From contig CBDDRC010000040.1 of NCBI GenBank assembly GCA_965232985.1, forward strand, positions 1 through 58,153: a stretch of 58,153 nucleotides of DNA, written 5' to 3'. Position numbers and translations under genes: made by a program. This DNA comes from JADFDG01 sp965232985. Lineage in GTDB: Bacteria > Pseudomonadota > Gammaproteobacteria > Pseudomonadales > JADFDG01. Below, in pieces: positions 32,219 to 41,098 of this stretch (within the stretch, counting starts at the first letter, position 1; the number at the start of each line of letters is the position of its first letter). A model generated the notes under the pieces. That model was given only the letters and a program-made list of their open reading frames with translations, searched no databases and was not told where the DNA came from.

Positions 32219-34444
32219 ATGCGCCAAACCTTGATAAGGGCGTTGCGCCGGCTCGCCCGACCGTTCGGTGTTGCCCTCACCATCGCCATCGCGTTTTACC
32301 ATGCTTACCTTGGCCTGTATGCCCCGCCGATGCTGGAGCGCCTTGAGGCCCTGTTCTACGACCTGCGTTTTCGCGTGGCCCTTGAGGCACCGCCAATAGC
32401 GCAAAAAATAGTCATTGTCGATATCGACGAAACCAGTATCGACGTGGAGGGCCGCTGGCCCTGGTCGCGGGCCCGGATGGGCGACATGCTGGCGGCGCTT
32501 TACGACAACGGCGCGATCATTGTCGGTTTCGACGTGACTTTCCCCGAGCCTGAGCGCAATCCGGTCGATGAAGTGCTTACCGACCCAGCCATCGCGGCGC
32601 ACGCCGGCAATACCTTGCGTGCCGCGCGTGCGCGTTTCGATGCGGACGCAAAATTCGCGCAGGACATTGCCCGCGGTGAGACCGTGCTCGGGTTCTTTCT
32701 GCATAACGACACTGCCGGCCATATTGGCGCGTTGCCGGAGCCCATCCTCACCTTGCCGCCGGGGGAGGGTAGTCTGTGGCTGATGCCGGAAACCATCGGT
32801 TACGCCGGCAACCAGCCGGTGCTGCAGGATGCTGCGGTTGGTGCCGGCAGCCTGACCACCGAGCCTGATATTGATGGCGTGGTGCGTCGTTCGCCGATGA
32901 TCTACCGGGTCGGTGATCAGCTGTATCCATCACTGTCGCTGGCCGTCGCGCGGCGTTTTCTCGGCGCTGAACACGTCACCATCACGACGGCGATGCAGGG
33001 CGACACGGTGGTGATGGAATCGGTTGCGCTTGATGGCAATCTGATTCCGGTTGATGCGCGCGGCCGCGCCGTGGTGCCCTACCGCGGCAAGGCACACAGT
33101 TTTCCGTATGTTTCGGCTACCGATGTGCTGCATGGCGCGGTCGATCGCGATGTGCTTGATGGCGCGATTGTGCTGGTCGGCACTTCGGCGTTGGGCCTGA
33201 AGGACCTGCGTTCGACGCCACTGGAAACCGGTTATCCCGGGGTTGAAGTACACGCCAATCTGCTCGACGCGATCATCGGCAGCGTGCCACCGGACAATCG
33301 TTTCTGGTACCGGCCGGACTACGAAGTTGGTGCCACCGTGCTGATGATCCTGTTGCTGGGCATCGTTATCGTGGTGGTGCAGCCGCGCCTGGCTGCCGCC
33401 GGGCAGGTGCTGTTCAGTGCGGTGGCGATCACCGGCGTAATTGGTGGTAACTATGCGCTCTGGGCGTGGGGGCACGTCGATTTTCCGTTGGCCCCACTGC
33501 TCGTTGTCGTACTGATGCTCAACCTGCTCTACATGGTGTTGGGTTTCCTGGAAGAAACGCAGCGCCGCGCCCAGATTCACAGCATGTTCGGTCAGTATGT
33601 TGCGCCGGCGCATATCGACCGGTTGCTCGACCACCCGGAACAGGCGTCTTTCGATGGTGAGTCCAAGGAAATGACGGTGCTGTTTTCCGATGTGCGTTCG
33701 TTCACCACGATTTCGGAAAAACTTTCCGCGCAGAGTCTCAAGCAGTTACTCAATCGCTACTTTACGCCGATTACGAAAATCATTTTCGACAACCAGGGTA
33801 CGATCGACAAATATGTCGGTGACATGGTGATGGCATTCTGGGGGGCACCGCTTGGCGATCCCCAACATGCCGAACATGCGCTCGATGCCGCGCTGCTGAT
33901 GTTGCAAAAGGTCGATGAACTCAAGGGCGAATTCGGTGCCGACGGGCTGCCGCGCATTGACGTTGGCATTGGCGTGAATAGCGGGCCGATGAACGTTGGC
34001 GACATGGGGTCCAGTTACCGCCGTGCATACACCGTGTTGGGTGATGCAGTGAATCTCGCCTCCCGGCTGGAGAGCGCGACCAAGCAGTATGGTTTGCGGC
34101 TGCTGGTCGGTGAGGCGACGGCAGTGCAGGCGCCCAACCATGTGCTGCGCCTGGTCGACCGGTTGCAGGTGAAAGGCAAGACCGAGCCGGTAAAAGTGTA
34201 CGAGCCGCTGTGCCGCAAGGAGCAGGCGACCCCGGAACTGTTGGCGCGGCTGGCGAGCTGGAATCGCGCGTTGCAGTGCTATTTCGACCAGCGCTGGGAC
34301 GATGCCGAGAACGAGCTCGGCGAATTGTTGGCGGCCGAGCCGGAATGCCGGCTCTACCAGATATTTCTCGAACGCGTTGCCACGATGCGCGCGATGCCGC
34401 CGGCAGTAACCTGGGATGGCGTTTACATACTCAAGGAAAAGTAA
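32219..34444 (+). CDS. CHASE2-domain class III adenylate cyclase
   Basis: 741 residues. One N-terminal TM (about 15-35), an extracytoplasmic CHASE2 sensor (about 40-350, with VIVDIDETSIDVEGRWPWSR and GFDVTFPEPE), three TMs (about 368-448), then the cyclase domain (about 475-640). FSDVRSFTTISE and VGDMVMAFWG carry the two metal Asp residues. Lys in IDKYVGD and Asp in VLGDAVNLASRLE are the adenine-selecting pair, so ATP is the likely substrate. A tail of about 100 residues follows. CHASE2 ligands are unknown. It diverges from the cNMP-binding/rhodanese gene, and Crp is encoded 6 kb away. Confidence 0.93.
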   Translation: MRQTLIRALRRLARPFGVALTIAIAFYHAYLGLYAPPMLERLEALFYDLRFRVALEAPPIAQKIVIVDIDETSIDVEGRWPWSRARMGDMLAALYDNGAIIVGFDVTFPEPERNPVDEVLTDPAIAAHAGNTLRAARARFDADAKFAQDIARGETVLGFFLHNDTAGHIGALPEPILTLPPGEGSLWLMPETIGYAGNQPVLQDAAVGAGSLTTEPDIDGVVRRSPMIYRVGDQLYPSLSLAVARRFLGAEHVTITTAMQGDTVVMESVALDGNLIPVDARGRAVVPYRGKAHSFPYVSATDVLHGAVDRDVLDGAIVLVGTSALGLKDLRSTPLETGYPGVEVHANLLDAIIGSVPPDNRFWYRPDYEVGATVLMILLLGIVIVVVQPRLAAAGQVLFSAVAITGVIGGNYALWAWGHVDFPLAPLLVVVLMLNLLYMVLGFLEETQRRAQIHSMFGQYVAPAHIDRLLDHPEQASFDGESKEMTVLFSDVRSFTTISEKLSAQSLKQLLNRYFTPITKIIFDNQGTIDKYVGDMVMAFWGAPLGDPQHAEHALDAALLMLQKVDELKGEFGADGLPRIDVGIGVNSGPMNVGDMGSSYRRAYTVLGDAVNLASRLESATKQYGLRLLVGEATAVQAPNHVLRLVDRLQVKGKTEPVKVYEPLCRKEQATPELLARLASWNRALQCYFDQRWDDAENELGELLAAEPECRLYQIFLERVATMRAMPPAVTWDGVYILKEK

Positions 34445-34461
34445 CGGTGTTGTGGTGCGGC

Positions 34462-34983
34462 TCAGGTTCGGCGCGGTCGCCGCATCCTGAGCCGGCTGAG
34501 GCCGGCACCGAACCCGGCCAGCAGGCCATCCACAAGCGCCCCCAGCGCGAATGCGGCAATGAGACCGCAGGCAATTGCGGTTGTGGTCAGGGGAACCGTC
34601 GCGGCATAACCGTCGAGCGTTTCCTGGCGGATGTCGGGATCGGCATTGAAAGCAACGTGAACCAGTTGCCTGACGAAGTCGCCACTCAGCGCGGCCTGCT
34701 CGGCGCGCAGATGCTGCAGGCGACGCCACAGTTTGCGGATCGGTTCTGCCTCGGCATGGAATACCTGATCGGTACTTTGTTCGTGGTGTAAAACCAGCAG
34801 GTCGACATTGCCGTTGAAATAATTGTTGGCGATTTGCTGAAAGCCGGCAAAGTTCTGCGTGACTTCGCTCAGGTGGGCAGCCACCCGGTGCTCGTACTGG
34901 GTGACGAGGTTCGGCGCCTGGACGCCAACGAGGATGCCGAAGGCGAAGGCGAGACGGGCGAGGTTGTCACGGATAAATCTCAT
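34462..34983 (-). CDS. DUF2937 family membrane protein
   Basis: 173 residues from ATG 34983. An N-terminal TM (LARLAFAFGILVGVQAP), the NLVTQYEHRVAAHLSEV segment and a periplasmic helical stretch with FAGFQQIANNYF and HAEAEPIRKLWRR match DUF2937. A second TM (TTAIACGLIAAFALGALVDGLLAGF) and a basic tail follow. The function is not known to me. It sits 28 bases after purD on the same strand and may be co-transcribed with it. Confidence 0.82.
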   Translation of the reverse strand: MRFIRDNLARLAFAFGILVGVQAPNLVTQYEHRVAAHLSEVTQNFAGFQQIANNYFNGNVDLLVLHHEQSTDQVFHAEAEPIRKLWRRLQHLRAEQAALSGDFVRQLVHVAFNADPDIRQETLDGYAATVPLTTTAIACGLIAAFALGALVDGLLAGFGAGLSRLRMRRPRRT

Positions 34984-35011
34984 GGTACGGACCCCTCTGT
35001 CGGCGCCTGAT

Positions 35012-36298
35012 TTAGCGGGCATTCTCCCGCAGGATAGCCCGCCAGCCGATGTCAGTGCGGTGATATTCACCCTGCCAGGTGATGCGGTTCACGAGTTGGT
35101 AGGCAGATTGCTGCGCTTGCGCCACGCTGTTGCCGAGCGCCGTTGCACAGAGCACGCGGCCGCCCTGGGTGACGGCCTTGCCGTTCTGCAGGGCACTGCC
35201 GGAATGGAAGATTTTTTCGCCTGGGGTGTCCGCTGCCGGCAGGCCCTTGATGACATCGCCCTTGCGCACATCCTGCGGATAGCCAGCGGCCGCCATCACC
35301 ACGCCGATAGCGGCACGTGGATCCCATTCGGCGCGGGTCACGTCGAGTTTTCCGGCGATGCCGGCTTCGATCAAGGCCACCAGTGATGTTTGCAGCCGCA
35401 GCATGATGGGCTGCGTTTCCGGATCGCCGAACCGGCAGTTGAACTCGATGACTTTCGGTGCGCCGTCTCGTGTAATCATCAAGCCGGCATAAAGAAAACC
35501 GGTGTAGATATTGCCCTCGGCTGCCATGCCGCGCACGGTCGGCTCAATGATTTCGCGCATCACGCGCGCATGCACCTCTGGCGTCACTACCGGTGCCGGC
35601 GAATATGCGCCCATGCCGCCGGTGTTGGGGCCGGTATCGCCATTGCCGATGCGCTTGTGATCCTGGCTGGTGGCCATAGGCAGCGCATTTTTGCCATCAA
35701 CCATGACGATAAAACTCGCTTCTTCGCCGTCGAGAAACTCCTCGATCACGACGCGGGAACCAGCAGCGCCGAAAGCATTGCCGGTGAGCATGTCGGTGAC
35801 TGCGTCCTCGGCTTCTTGCAAGGTCATCGCCACAATCACGCCCTTGCCAGCGGCGAGGCCGTCGGCCTTTACCACGATGGGTGCGCCCTTATTGCGCAGG
35901 TAGGCGAGGGCAGCGTTGGTGTCGGTGAAGGTTTGGTATTCGGCAGTGGGAATTTTGTGCCGCGCCAGGAAATCCTTGGCAAATGCTTTTGAGCCTTCCA
36001 GTTGCGCGGCTTTTGCCGTTGGCCCCCAGATGGGCAGGCCCGCAGCACGGAACGCATCGACCACGCCGTTGACCAGCGGCGCTTCCGGGCCAACGAGTGT
36101 CAATTGCACATTCGCGCGCGCAAAGGCAACAAGTGCCGCATTGTCGAGAATGTCGAGCGCGAGATTCTCACATTTTTCTTCCGTTGCCGTGCCGGCGTTG
36201 CCCGGCGCCACGAAAACTTTCGTTACGCGGGCATCCTGCGCGCATTGCCACGCAAAGGCATGTTCACGACCACCGGAACCCAAAATCAGGATTTTCAT
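35012..36298 (-). CDS. purD: phosphoribosylamine-glycine ligase
   Basis: 428 residues from ATG 36298 (MKILILGSGGREHAFAWQ). ATP-grasp features include VVKADGLAAGKGVIVA, VVIEEFLDGEEASF, GPNTGGMGAYSPAPV and EFNCRFGDPETQ. The enzyme makes glycinamide ribonucleotide in purine synthesis. It begins four bases after the purH stop, an obvious operon. Confidence 0.97.
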   Translation of the reverse strand: MKILILGSGGREHAFAWQCAQDARVTKVFVAPGNAGTATEEKCENLALDILDNAALVAFARANVQLTLVGPEAPLVNGVVDAFRAAGLPIWGPTAKAAQLEGSKAFAKDFLARHKIPTAEYQTFTDTNAALAYLRNKGAPIVVKADGLAAGKGVIVAMTLQEAEDAVTDMLTGNAFGAAGSRVVIEEFLDGEEASFIVMVDGKNALPMATSQDHKRIGNGDTGPNTGGMGAYSPAPVVTPEVHARVMREIIEPTVRGMAAEGNIYTGFLYAGLMITRDGAPKVIEFNCRFGDPETQPIMLRLQTSLVALIEAGIAGKLDVTRAEWDPRAAIGVVMAAAGYPQDVRKGDVIKGLPAADTPGEKIFHSGSALQNGKAVTQGGRVLCATALGNSVAQAQQSAYQLVNRITWQGEYHRTDIGWRAILRENAR

Positions 36299-36302
36299 GC
36301 TG

Positions 36303-37904
36303 TTAATGCCTGAAGTGGCGCATGCCGGTAAACACCATCGCCATGCCGTGTTCATCCGCCGCAGCAATCACCTCGGCATCACGCACTGAGCCGCCCGGCT
36401 GGATCACGCAGGCGATGCCGGCTTTTGCCGCGTTGTCGATGCCGTCGCGAAATGGAAAGAACGCATCGGACGCCATCACGGCATTCTTCACATCGAGGCC
36501 GGCGTGCTCGGCCTTGATGGCGGCAATGCGCGCGCTGTTGACACGGCTCATCTGGCCGGCGCCAATGCCGATGGTCTGGCGATTCCTCGCATAGACAATG
36601 GCATTTGATTTGACGAATTTGGCGACTTTCCAGGCAAAGACCAGATCATGCATTTGCGCCTCTGTCGGCGCGCGGCGGGTCACGATTTTCAGATCGGATT
36701 CGCGGATCATGCCGAGATCGGCGTCCTGTACCAGCAGGCCACCATTGACGCGCTTGAAATCGAACCGTCGGGGCTGTTCGCCTGGGCCATATTCAGGCAA
36801 GGAGCCGCATTCGAGTACGCGGATATTCTGCTTGGCGCCGGTGATTGCCAGCGCTTCCTTCGACACTTTTGGCGCGATGATGACTTCGACAAACTGGCGG
36901 TCGATGATCGCCTGTGCGGTGGCGGCGTCAAGTTCGCGGTTGAAGGCAATGATGCCGCCGAACGCAGATTCCGTATCGGTGGCGTAGGCAAGCTCATAGG
37001 CCTTGCCGATGCCGTCGAGCGATACCGATACGCCGCAAGGATTGGCATGCTTGACGATCACGCAAGCCGGCTTGACGAACGATTTCACGCATTCCAGTGC
37101 GGCATCGGTGTCGGCGATGTTGTTGTAGGACAGTTCCTTGCCCTGCAATTGTTTCGCAGTGGCAATCGACGCAGCCTGCGGTTGTGCCTCCGCATAGAAT
37201 GCACTGCGCTGATGCGGATTTTCACCGTAACGCATGTTTTGCATTTTATGAAACTGCAGGTTCATGGTGCGCGGAAATTCTTCGCGGGAAAATTCGTTTG
37301 TGTAAGCCGTTTCCGGGCGAATGGAGCCCATCCAGTTGGCGATCATGCCGTCGTACATCGCAGTGTGTTCGAAGGCTTTTGTTGCGAGATCAAAGCGCAG
37401 TGCGGTAGTGAGCGCGCCACTATTGGCGTCCATATCGGTGAGCACACGCGCATAATCACCAGCGTTCACCACGATTCCGACATGTGCGTGATTTTTCGCC
37501 GCCGAACGCACCATGGCTGGGCCGCCGATATCAATGTTTTCGATCGCGTCTTCGAGCGTGCAGCCTGGTTTGGCAATGGTTTGCGCGAATGGATAGAGAT
37601 TGACCACGACAAGATCAATGCCGTGAATGCCGTGTTCGGCCATTACTGCATCATCCTGGCCGCGCCGGCCAAGAATGCCGCCGTGTATTTTCGGGTGCAG
37701 CGTTTTTACCCGGCCATCCATCATTTCCGGAAAGCCGGTGTATGCCGACACCTCAGTGACGGCGATGGCATGGTCGTGCAGCAGTTTCCAGGTGCCACCG
37801 GTAGACAGCAGCGTGACGCCGCGGCGCACCAGTTCGCGGGCGAAATCGACAATGCCGTTTTTGTCGGAAACGGAAATGAGCGCGGTCGTAACGGGGCGGG
37901 ACAT
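36303..37904 (-). CDS. purH: bifunctional AICAR transformylase/IMP cyclohydrolase
   Basis: 533 residues from ATG 37904. The N-terminal IMP cyclohydrolase has ALISVSDKNGIVDFA and LLSTGGT. The C-terminal AICAR transformylase has KQLQGKELSYNNIADTDAAL, the catalytic KHANPCGVS, and DAFFPFRDGID. It performs the last two steps to IMP. Third gene of a dusB-fis-purH-purD series on the minus strand, 77 bases after fis. That gap contains a small inverted repeat (CCACC-AGGA-GGTGG) without a T-run, so read-through is likely. Confidence 0.97.
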   Translation of the reverse strand: MSRPVTTALISVSDKNGIVDFARELVRRGVTLLSTGGTWKLLHDHAIAVTEVSAYTGFPEMMDGRVKTLHPKIHGGILGRRGQDDAVMAEHGIHGIDLVVVNLYPFAQTIAKPGCTLEDAIENIDIGGPAMVRSAAKNHAHVGIVVNAGDYARVLTDMDANSGALTTALRFDLATKAFEHTAMYDGMIANWMGSIRPETAYTNEFSREEFPRTMNLQFHKMQNMRYGENPHQRSAFYAEAQPQAASIATAKQLQGKELSYNNIADTDAALECVKSFVKPACVIVKHANPCGVSVSLDGIGKAYELAYATDTESAFGGIIAFNRELDAATAQAIIDRQFVEVIIAPKVSKEALAITGAKQNIRVLECGSLPEYGPGEQPRRFDFKRVNGGLLVQDADLGMIRESDLKIVTRRAPTEAQMHDLVFAWKVAKFVKSNAIVYARNRQTIGIGAGQMSRVNSARIAAIKAEHAGLDVKNAVMASDAFFPFRDGIDNAAKAGIACVIQPGGSVRDAEVIAAADEHGMAMVFTGMRHFRH

Positions 37905-37981
37905 GCGGGACGATGCTCCTGAGATTGGGCCGGAAATTTGTCCACCAGGAGGTGGCCAAAAAGCCAAGCTTGCAGATTGGC

Positions 37982-38287
37982 TCAGATCAACTTGTACCGC
38001 TTCAATTTTTTGCGCAACGTGCCGCGATTGAGCCCGAGTACGATGGCCGCCTGGGTCTGGTTGCCGCGCGTGTGTTCGAGTACGCGCTCAAGCAACGGCG
38101 TTTCGATTTCGGCAAGCACCATGTCGTAGATGCCGGCGACTTCCTCGTCGCCAAGCTGGTGGAAATAATTGCCGACGGCCTGGGCGACGGCATCGCGCAA
38201 CGTTTGCGTGCCGGCAGTGACGGCCAGGTGCGCACTCTGATGCAGATCAGTGGCGTTGTTGAATGTTTTCAGGGGGGCAGTGCTCAT
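37982..38287 (-). CDS. fis: nucleoid protein / DNA-binding regulator Fis
   Basis: 101 residues. The C-terminal helix-turn-helix NQTQAAIVLGLNRGTLRKKLKRYKL is the Fis signature, and LLERVLEHTRGN is the dimer helix. Fis bends DNA, activates rRNA promoters and assists site-specific recombination. As in most gammaproteobacteria it lies downstream of dusB, here 24 bases away, and is probably expressed from the dusB promoter. Confidence 0.96.
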   Translation of the reverse strand: MSTAPLKTFNNATDLHQSAHLAVTAGTQTLRDAVAQAVGNYFHQLGDEEVAGIYDMVLAEIETPLLERVLEHTRGNQTQAAIVLGLNRGTLRKKLKRYKLI

Positions 38288-38311
38288 GGTGCAATGGACT
38301 CCAGGCTTGAT

Positions 38312-39334
38312 TCAGGCGGCGACAGCGGCGGCCATGCGGCTGTTGTGAGTGCGCCTGCTGTGTGAAAAGAATGACGCGATCAGTGCCTGTTGCTGGGCCG
38401 CGCCCGTTGCCGCGTTGAAAGCGGCGCGATTCCAGCCGTCGCGATGATCGAGATACCAGCCGACGTGTTTGCGGGCGATGCGCACACCTAAATCTTCGCC
38501 GTAATGGCCGTGCAGGGCATTGAGATGCGCGCGCATGGCGGCGCCCACTTCGGCGGCCGTGGGCGGCGCCAGCAGGACGCCGGTGGCAAGGAAGTGATTG
38601 ATCTCGCGAAAAATCCACGGATTGCCTTGCGCGGCGCGACCGATCATCACGGCGTCGGCACCGGTGTGCGCGAGTACGGCTTCAGCCTGTTGCGCCGTGG
38701 TGATGTCGCCGTTGGCAATTACCGGGATGCGTACGGCCTGCTTGATCGCCGCGATGGTGTCGTACTCGGCACTGCCGTTGAAGCGGCAGGCACGCGTGCG
38801 GCCATGCACAGCGAGCGCCTGGATGCCGCAATCTTCGGCAATACGTGCAATGGCGATGCCGTTACGGGCATCAGGTGCCCAGCCGGTGCGAATTTTCAGG
38901 GTAACCGGTGCGTTCACCGCCGCGACTACCGTGCGCAGGATGTCGGCAACCAGCGCTTCGTCGCGCAGCAGCGCGGAGCCGGCGGCCCTGTTGCAGACCT
39001 TTTTGGCCGGGCAGCCCATATTGATATCGATAATTTGCGCACCGTCGTCGATGCTGCGGCGGGCGGCGTCGGCGAGCATGGCCGGCTCGGCGCCGGCAAT
39101 TTGTACGGTGCGCGGTGCCGGCTCATCGGCATGCAGGCGGCGACGTTGTGATTTTGGGGTGTGCCACAACCCAGTATCAGCGGTGAGCATTTCCGCGACG
39201 ACAAGCCCCGCGCCGAGCTGCCGGCACAGTTGCCGGAACGGCAAATCGGTCACGCCTGCCATGGGCGCGAGGACGACGCGGTTGTCGAGTTGGTATGGGC
39301 CGATACGCATGTCGATGTACGGGTGAGCGAGCAT
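38312..39334 (-). CDS. dusB: tRNA-dihydrouridine synthase DusB
   Basis: 340 residues from ATG 39334; an ATG at 39310 (MRIGPYQL) is an alternative and neither has a clear ribosome binding site. NRVVLAPMAGVTDLPFR is the FMN-binding start, DINMGCPAKKVCNRAAGSALL contains the catalytic Cys, and VTLKIRTGW, VHGRTR, IPVIANGDI and GADAVMIGRAAQGNPWIF complete the FMN site. It reduces uridine in tRNA D-loops. First gene of the dusB-fis unit. Confidence 0.94.
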   Translation of the reverse strand: MLAHPYIDMRIGPYQLDNRVVLAPMAGVTDLPFRQLCRQLGAGLVVAEMLTADTGLWHTPKSQRRRLHADEPAPRTVQIAGAEPAMLADAARRSIDDGAQIIDINMGCPAKKVCNRAAGSALLRDEALVADILRTVVAAVNAPVTLKIRTGWAPDARNGIAIARIAEDCGIQALAVHGRTRACRFNGSAEYDTIAAIKQAVRIPVIANGDITTAQQAEAVLAHTGADAVMIGRAAQGNPWIFREINHFLATGVLLAPPTAAEVGAAMRAHLNALHGHYGEDLGVRIARKHVGWYLDHRDGWNRAAFNAATGAAQQQALIASFFSHSRRTHNSRMAAAVAA

Positions 39335-39362
39335 CGCCGATGCTCTTGTTGAATGGCGGCGC

Positions 39363-39402
39363 AAAAAAAACCGTCGGCGTGCAGGACGCGCTCGCCGGCG
39401 GT
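39363..39402 (-). terminator. intrinsic terminator-like hairpin upstream of dusB
   Basis: Read on the minus strand, CCGCCGGCG (39401-39393) pairs with CGCCGACGG (39379-39371) with one mismatch and is followed by eight T at 39370-39363. On the plus strand the same stem is followed a few bases later by seven T (39407-39413), so it may work both ways. It either ends the zinc-ribbon/DUF3426 transcript or acts within the 5' leader of dusB-fis. Confidence 0.7.
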
Positions 39403-39437
39403 GCTGTTTTTTTGCTGAATTGCTCAAAGAGTGAGCA

Positions 39438-39466
39438 ATCATAACGGCGACAGGAGCATCCTTAAA
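39438..39466 (-). promoter_or_regulatory. candidate dusB-fis promoter upstream of the terminator-like hairpin
   Basis: On the minus strand TTTAAG (39466-39461) and TATGAT (39443-39438) are separated by 17 bases. The -10 lies within an inverted repeat ATTGCTCA-AAGAG-TGAGCAAT (39419-39439). Transcription from here would pass through the hairpin and T-run before reaching dusB. Confidence 0.4.
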
Positions 39467-39548
39467 GCGGCCCGCCTGACAAAAGACGCAGAAAAAGTGC
39501 TTGCCAAGCCGGACTTCTGTTGTTCAACAACGCGCCCGCAACCACCGC

Positions 39549-41045
39549 TCAGGATGCGTCCGGCGGCAGGAAACGCATTTCGTAATTTGCGGCCGCCGGG
39601 CCCGGATCGACGAGTTCGAGCGTCAGGTGGATGGGGGTGTCGGGAGGCATCATCGTCGTGCCAGCGAGTTCACCTTTGAGGTATTCCGCAGGTGTGAACA
39701 CGCGGCCGGCAACGGGTTGTCCGTTGGCGTCGCTGAAACCCAGTTCCAGTTGCGGAAAAGGTTGGGCAAAAGGTGCGCGGTTGTAGACCACGGCATCGAC
39801 TATCAACGCCTGGCCGGCAGTCGGGTGGCTGCGGATGACGAGATTGGCGCCCTGCAACCGGGTGATGTCGCTGCTGCCGGGCAGTTGGCAGCCGATGGCG
39901 CCGCAGGCTACCGCGTAGAGGCCGCGCCAGCTTTCATCGCGCGCCAGGGTATCCATGTTGAACACGAAGTACTGGCCGAGCAAAACGAGTGTGAAAACGG
40001 CCGAAAGCGTGCCCCACAGTACATCGCCTTGCCAGCTGACTTGATGCGAGGCCGCACTGGCACTGACGTCAACATCGGTATCAAGCCCGGGTAACTCGAC
40101 ATCCTGCATCGTCAGGTCGGAGTCGTTGAGAAAGTCCAGTTCGTCGTCGGAGATACTGTCCTGCGCGGTGCGATTCTGGGGGGCCGGCATGGCGGTACTG
40201 GCGCTGTTGCCGGCGCCACTGTCAGGCAGCCGGTTTATGTGATCGGCAAGCGCCGAGCGCTGCTGCACGCCGGTTTGCGCGGTTATCGACAACTCATCGG
40301 CTTTGATCTGGAACTTGCGCAGCATTTCGTCTTTTTCACCGGTCGGACCCTCGCCGATCAGGGTTTTGGCCCAGGACTCGTCTACAGAGTCGGAACCCAG
40401 TTCGTGATCTGCCAGCAAGGTCGAGCCCGAGATGCCGAAGGGGTCGTGCGTACTGTCCAGCAGCTGGTCGTTCATCTTGCCGGCGCCAATGGATATCTTG
40501 GTTTTATTCTCCTCAATGGAGTAGCGCGGCGCGGCCGGTTTTGGTGGGGGCGGTGGCGGTGGCGCCCCCCAGGACTGCCTGGGCGCTGGCGTGGATTTTG
40601 CCGGTGGTGGCGCCGCCCAAGATGAGCCGGGCGCATTGCGAGGCGGTGTTGGGGTGGCGGTTGGCGTGGCCGGAGGAGCCGGTTTTGCCGGCGGTGCCTT
40701 CTTCTCGTCAAATTCACGCAGGATCATGTCGGCGAGATCACCGTCTGGCGGCGGCGGAGGGGCTGTGCGGGGCGGCGCCGTCTGGCGGGCGGGTGCCCGT
40801 GGTGATTGCGGCGCGGCAGCGCCTGCCGGGGGCGGGCTCGGTGGGTGGGCCGCACTGCCGCCGCGTGCCGAGCCGACGCCGGCGGGTGGCGCATTTTCTG
40901 TCAGTGGTATGAGGTTCTGGCTGGCATGGAAGACCTGCAGGCAGGAGCCGCAGCGTACGGTGCCGTTGGCCAGAGCCAGTTGCTGGGCTGTTATCTGGAA
41001 CTTGACGCCGCAGTGCGGGCACTGGGTCTGATACTTGTCGGCCAT
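39549..41045 (-). CDS. zinc-ribbon and DUF3426 domain membrane protein
   Basis: 498 residues. The N-terminus CPHCGVKFQI...VRCGSCLQVFHA is an MJ0042-type zinc ribbon with four Cys. Residues about 50-180 are a long Pro/Ala-rich linker. A single TM (VLWGTLSAVFTLVLLGQYFVF) near 345-368 is followed by the periplasmic DUF3426 domain (LVIRSHPTAGQALIVDAVVYNRA, FTPAEYLKGELAG). Such proteins are common next to prmA in gammaproteobacteria; the function is not known to me. It starts 53 bases after prmA on the same strand. Confidence 0.88.
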   Translation of the reverse strand: MADKYQTQCPHCGVKFQITAQQLALANGTVRCGSCLQVFHASQNLIPLTENAPPAGVGSARGGSAAHPPSPPPAGAAAPQSPRAPARQTAPPRTAPPPPPDGDLADMILREFDEKKAPPAKPAPPATPTATPTPPRNAPGSSWAAPPPAKSTPAPRQSWGAPPPPPPPKPAAPRYSIEENKTKISIGAGKMNDQLLDSTHDPFGISGSTLLADHELGSDSVDESWAKTLIGEGPTGEKDEMLRKFQIKADELSITAQTGVQQRSALADHINRLPDSGAGNSASTAMPAPQNRTAQDSISDDELDFLNDSDLTMQDVELPGLDTDVDVSASAASHQVSWQGDVLWGTLSAVFTLVLLGQYFVFNMDTLARDESWRGLYAVACGAIGCQLPGSSDITRLQGANLVIRSHPTAGQALIVDAVVYNRAPFAQPFPQLELGFSDANGQPVAGRVFTPAEYLKGELAGTTMMPPDTPIHLTLELVDPGPAAANYEMRFLPPDAS

Positions 41046-41098
41046 ATCCTGTCCCTGAAATCTGACCGGACGATTATGCGCATGCCGGCGTCATGGCG

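Noticed and set aside
36648..37922. 424-codon plus-strand frame
   Set aside because: Antisense shadow of purH.
40472..40912. Overlapping short frames in the Pro-rich part of the DUF3426 gene
   Set aside because: Repetitive GC-rich codons of the linker leave all frames open; no independent coding signal.
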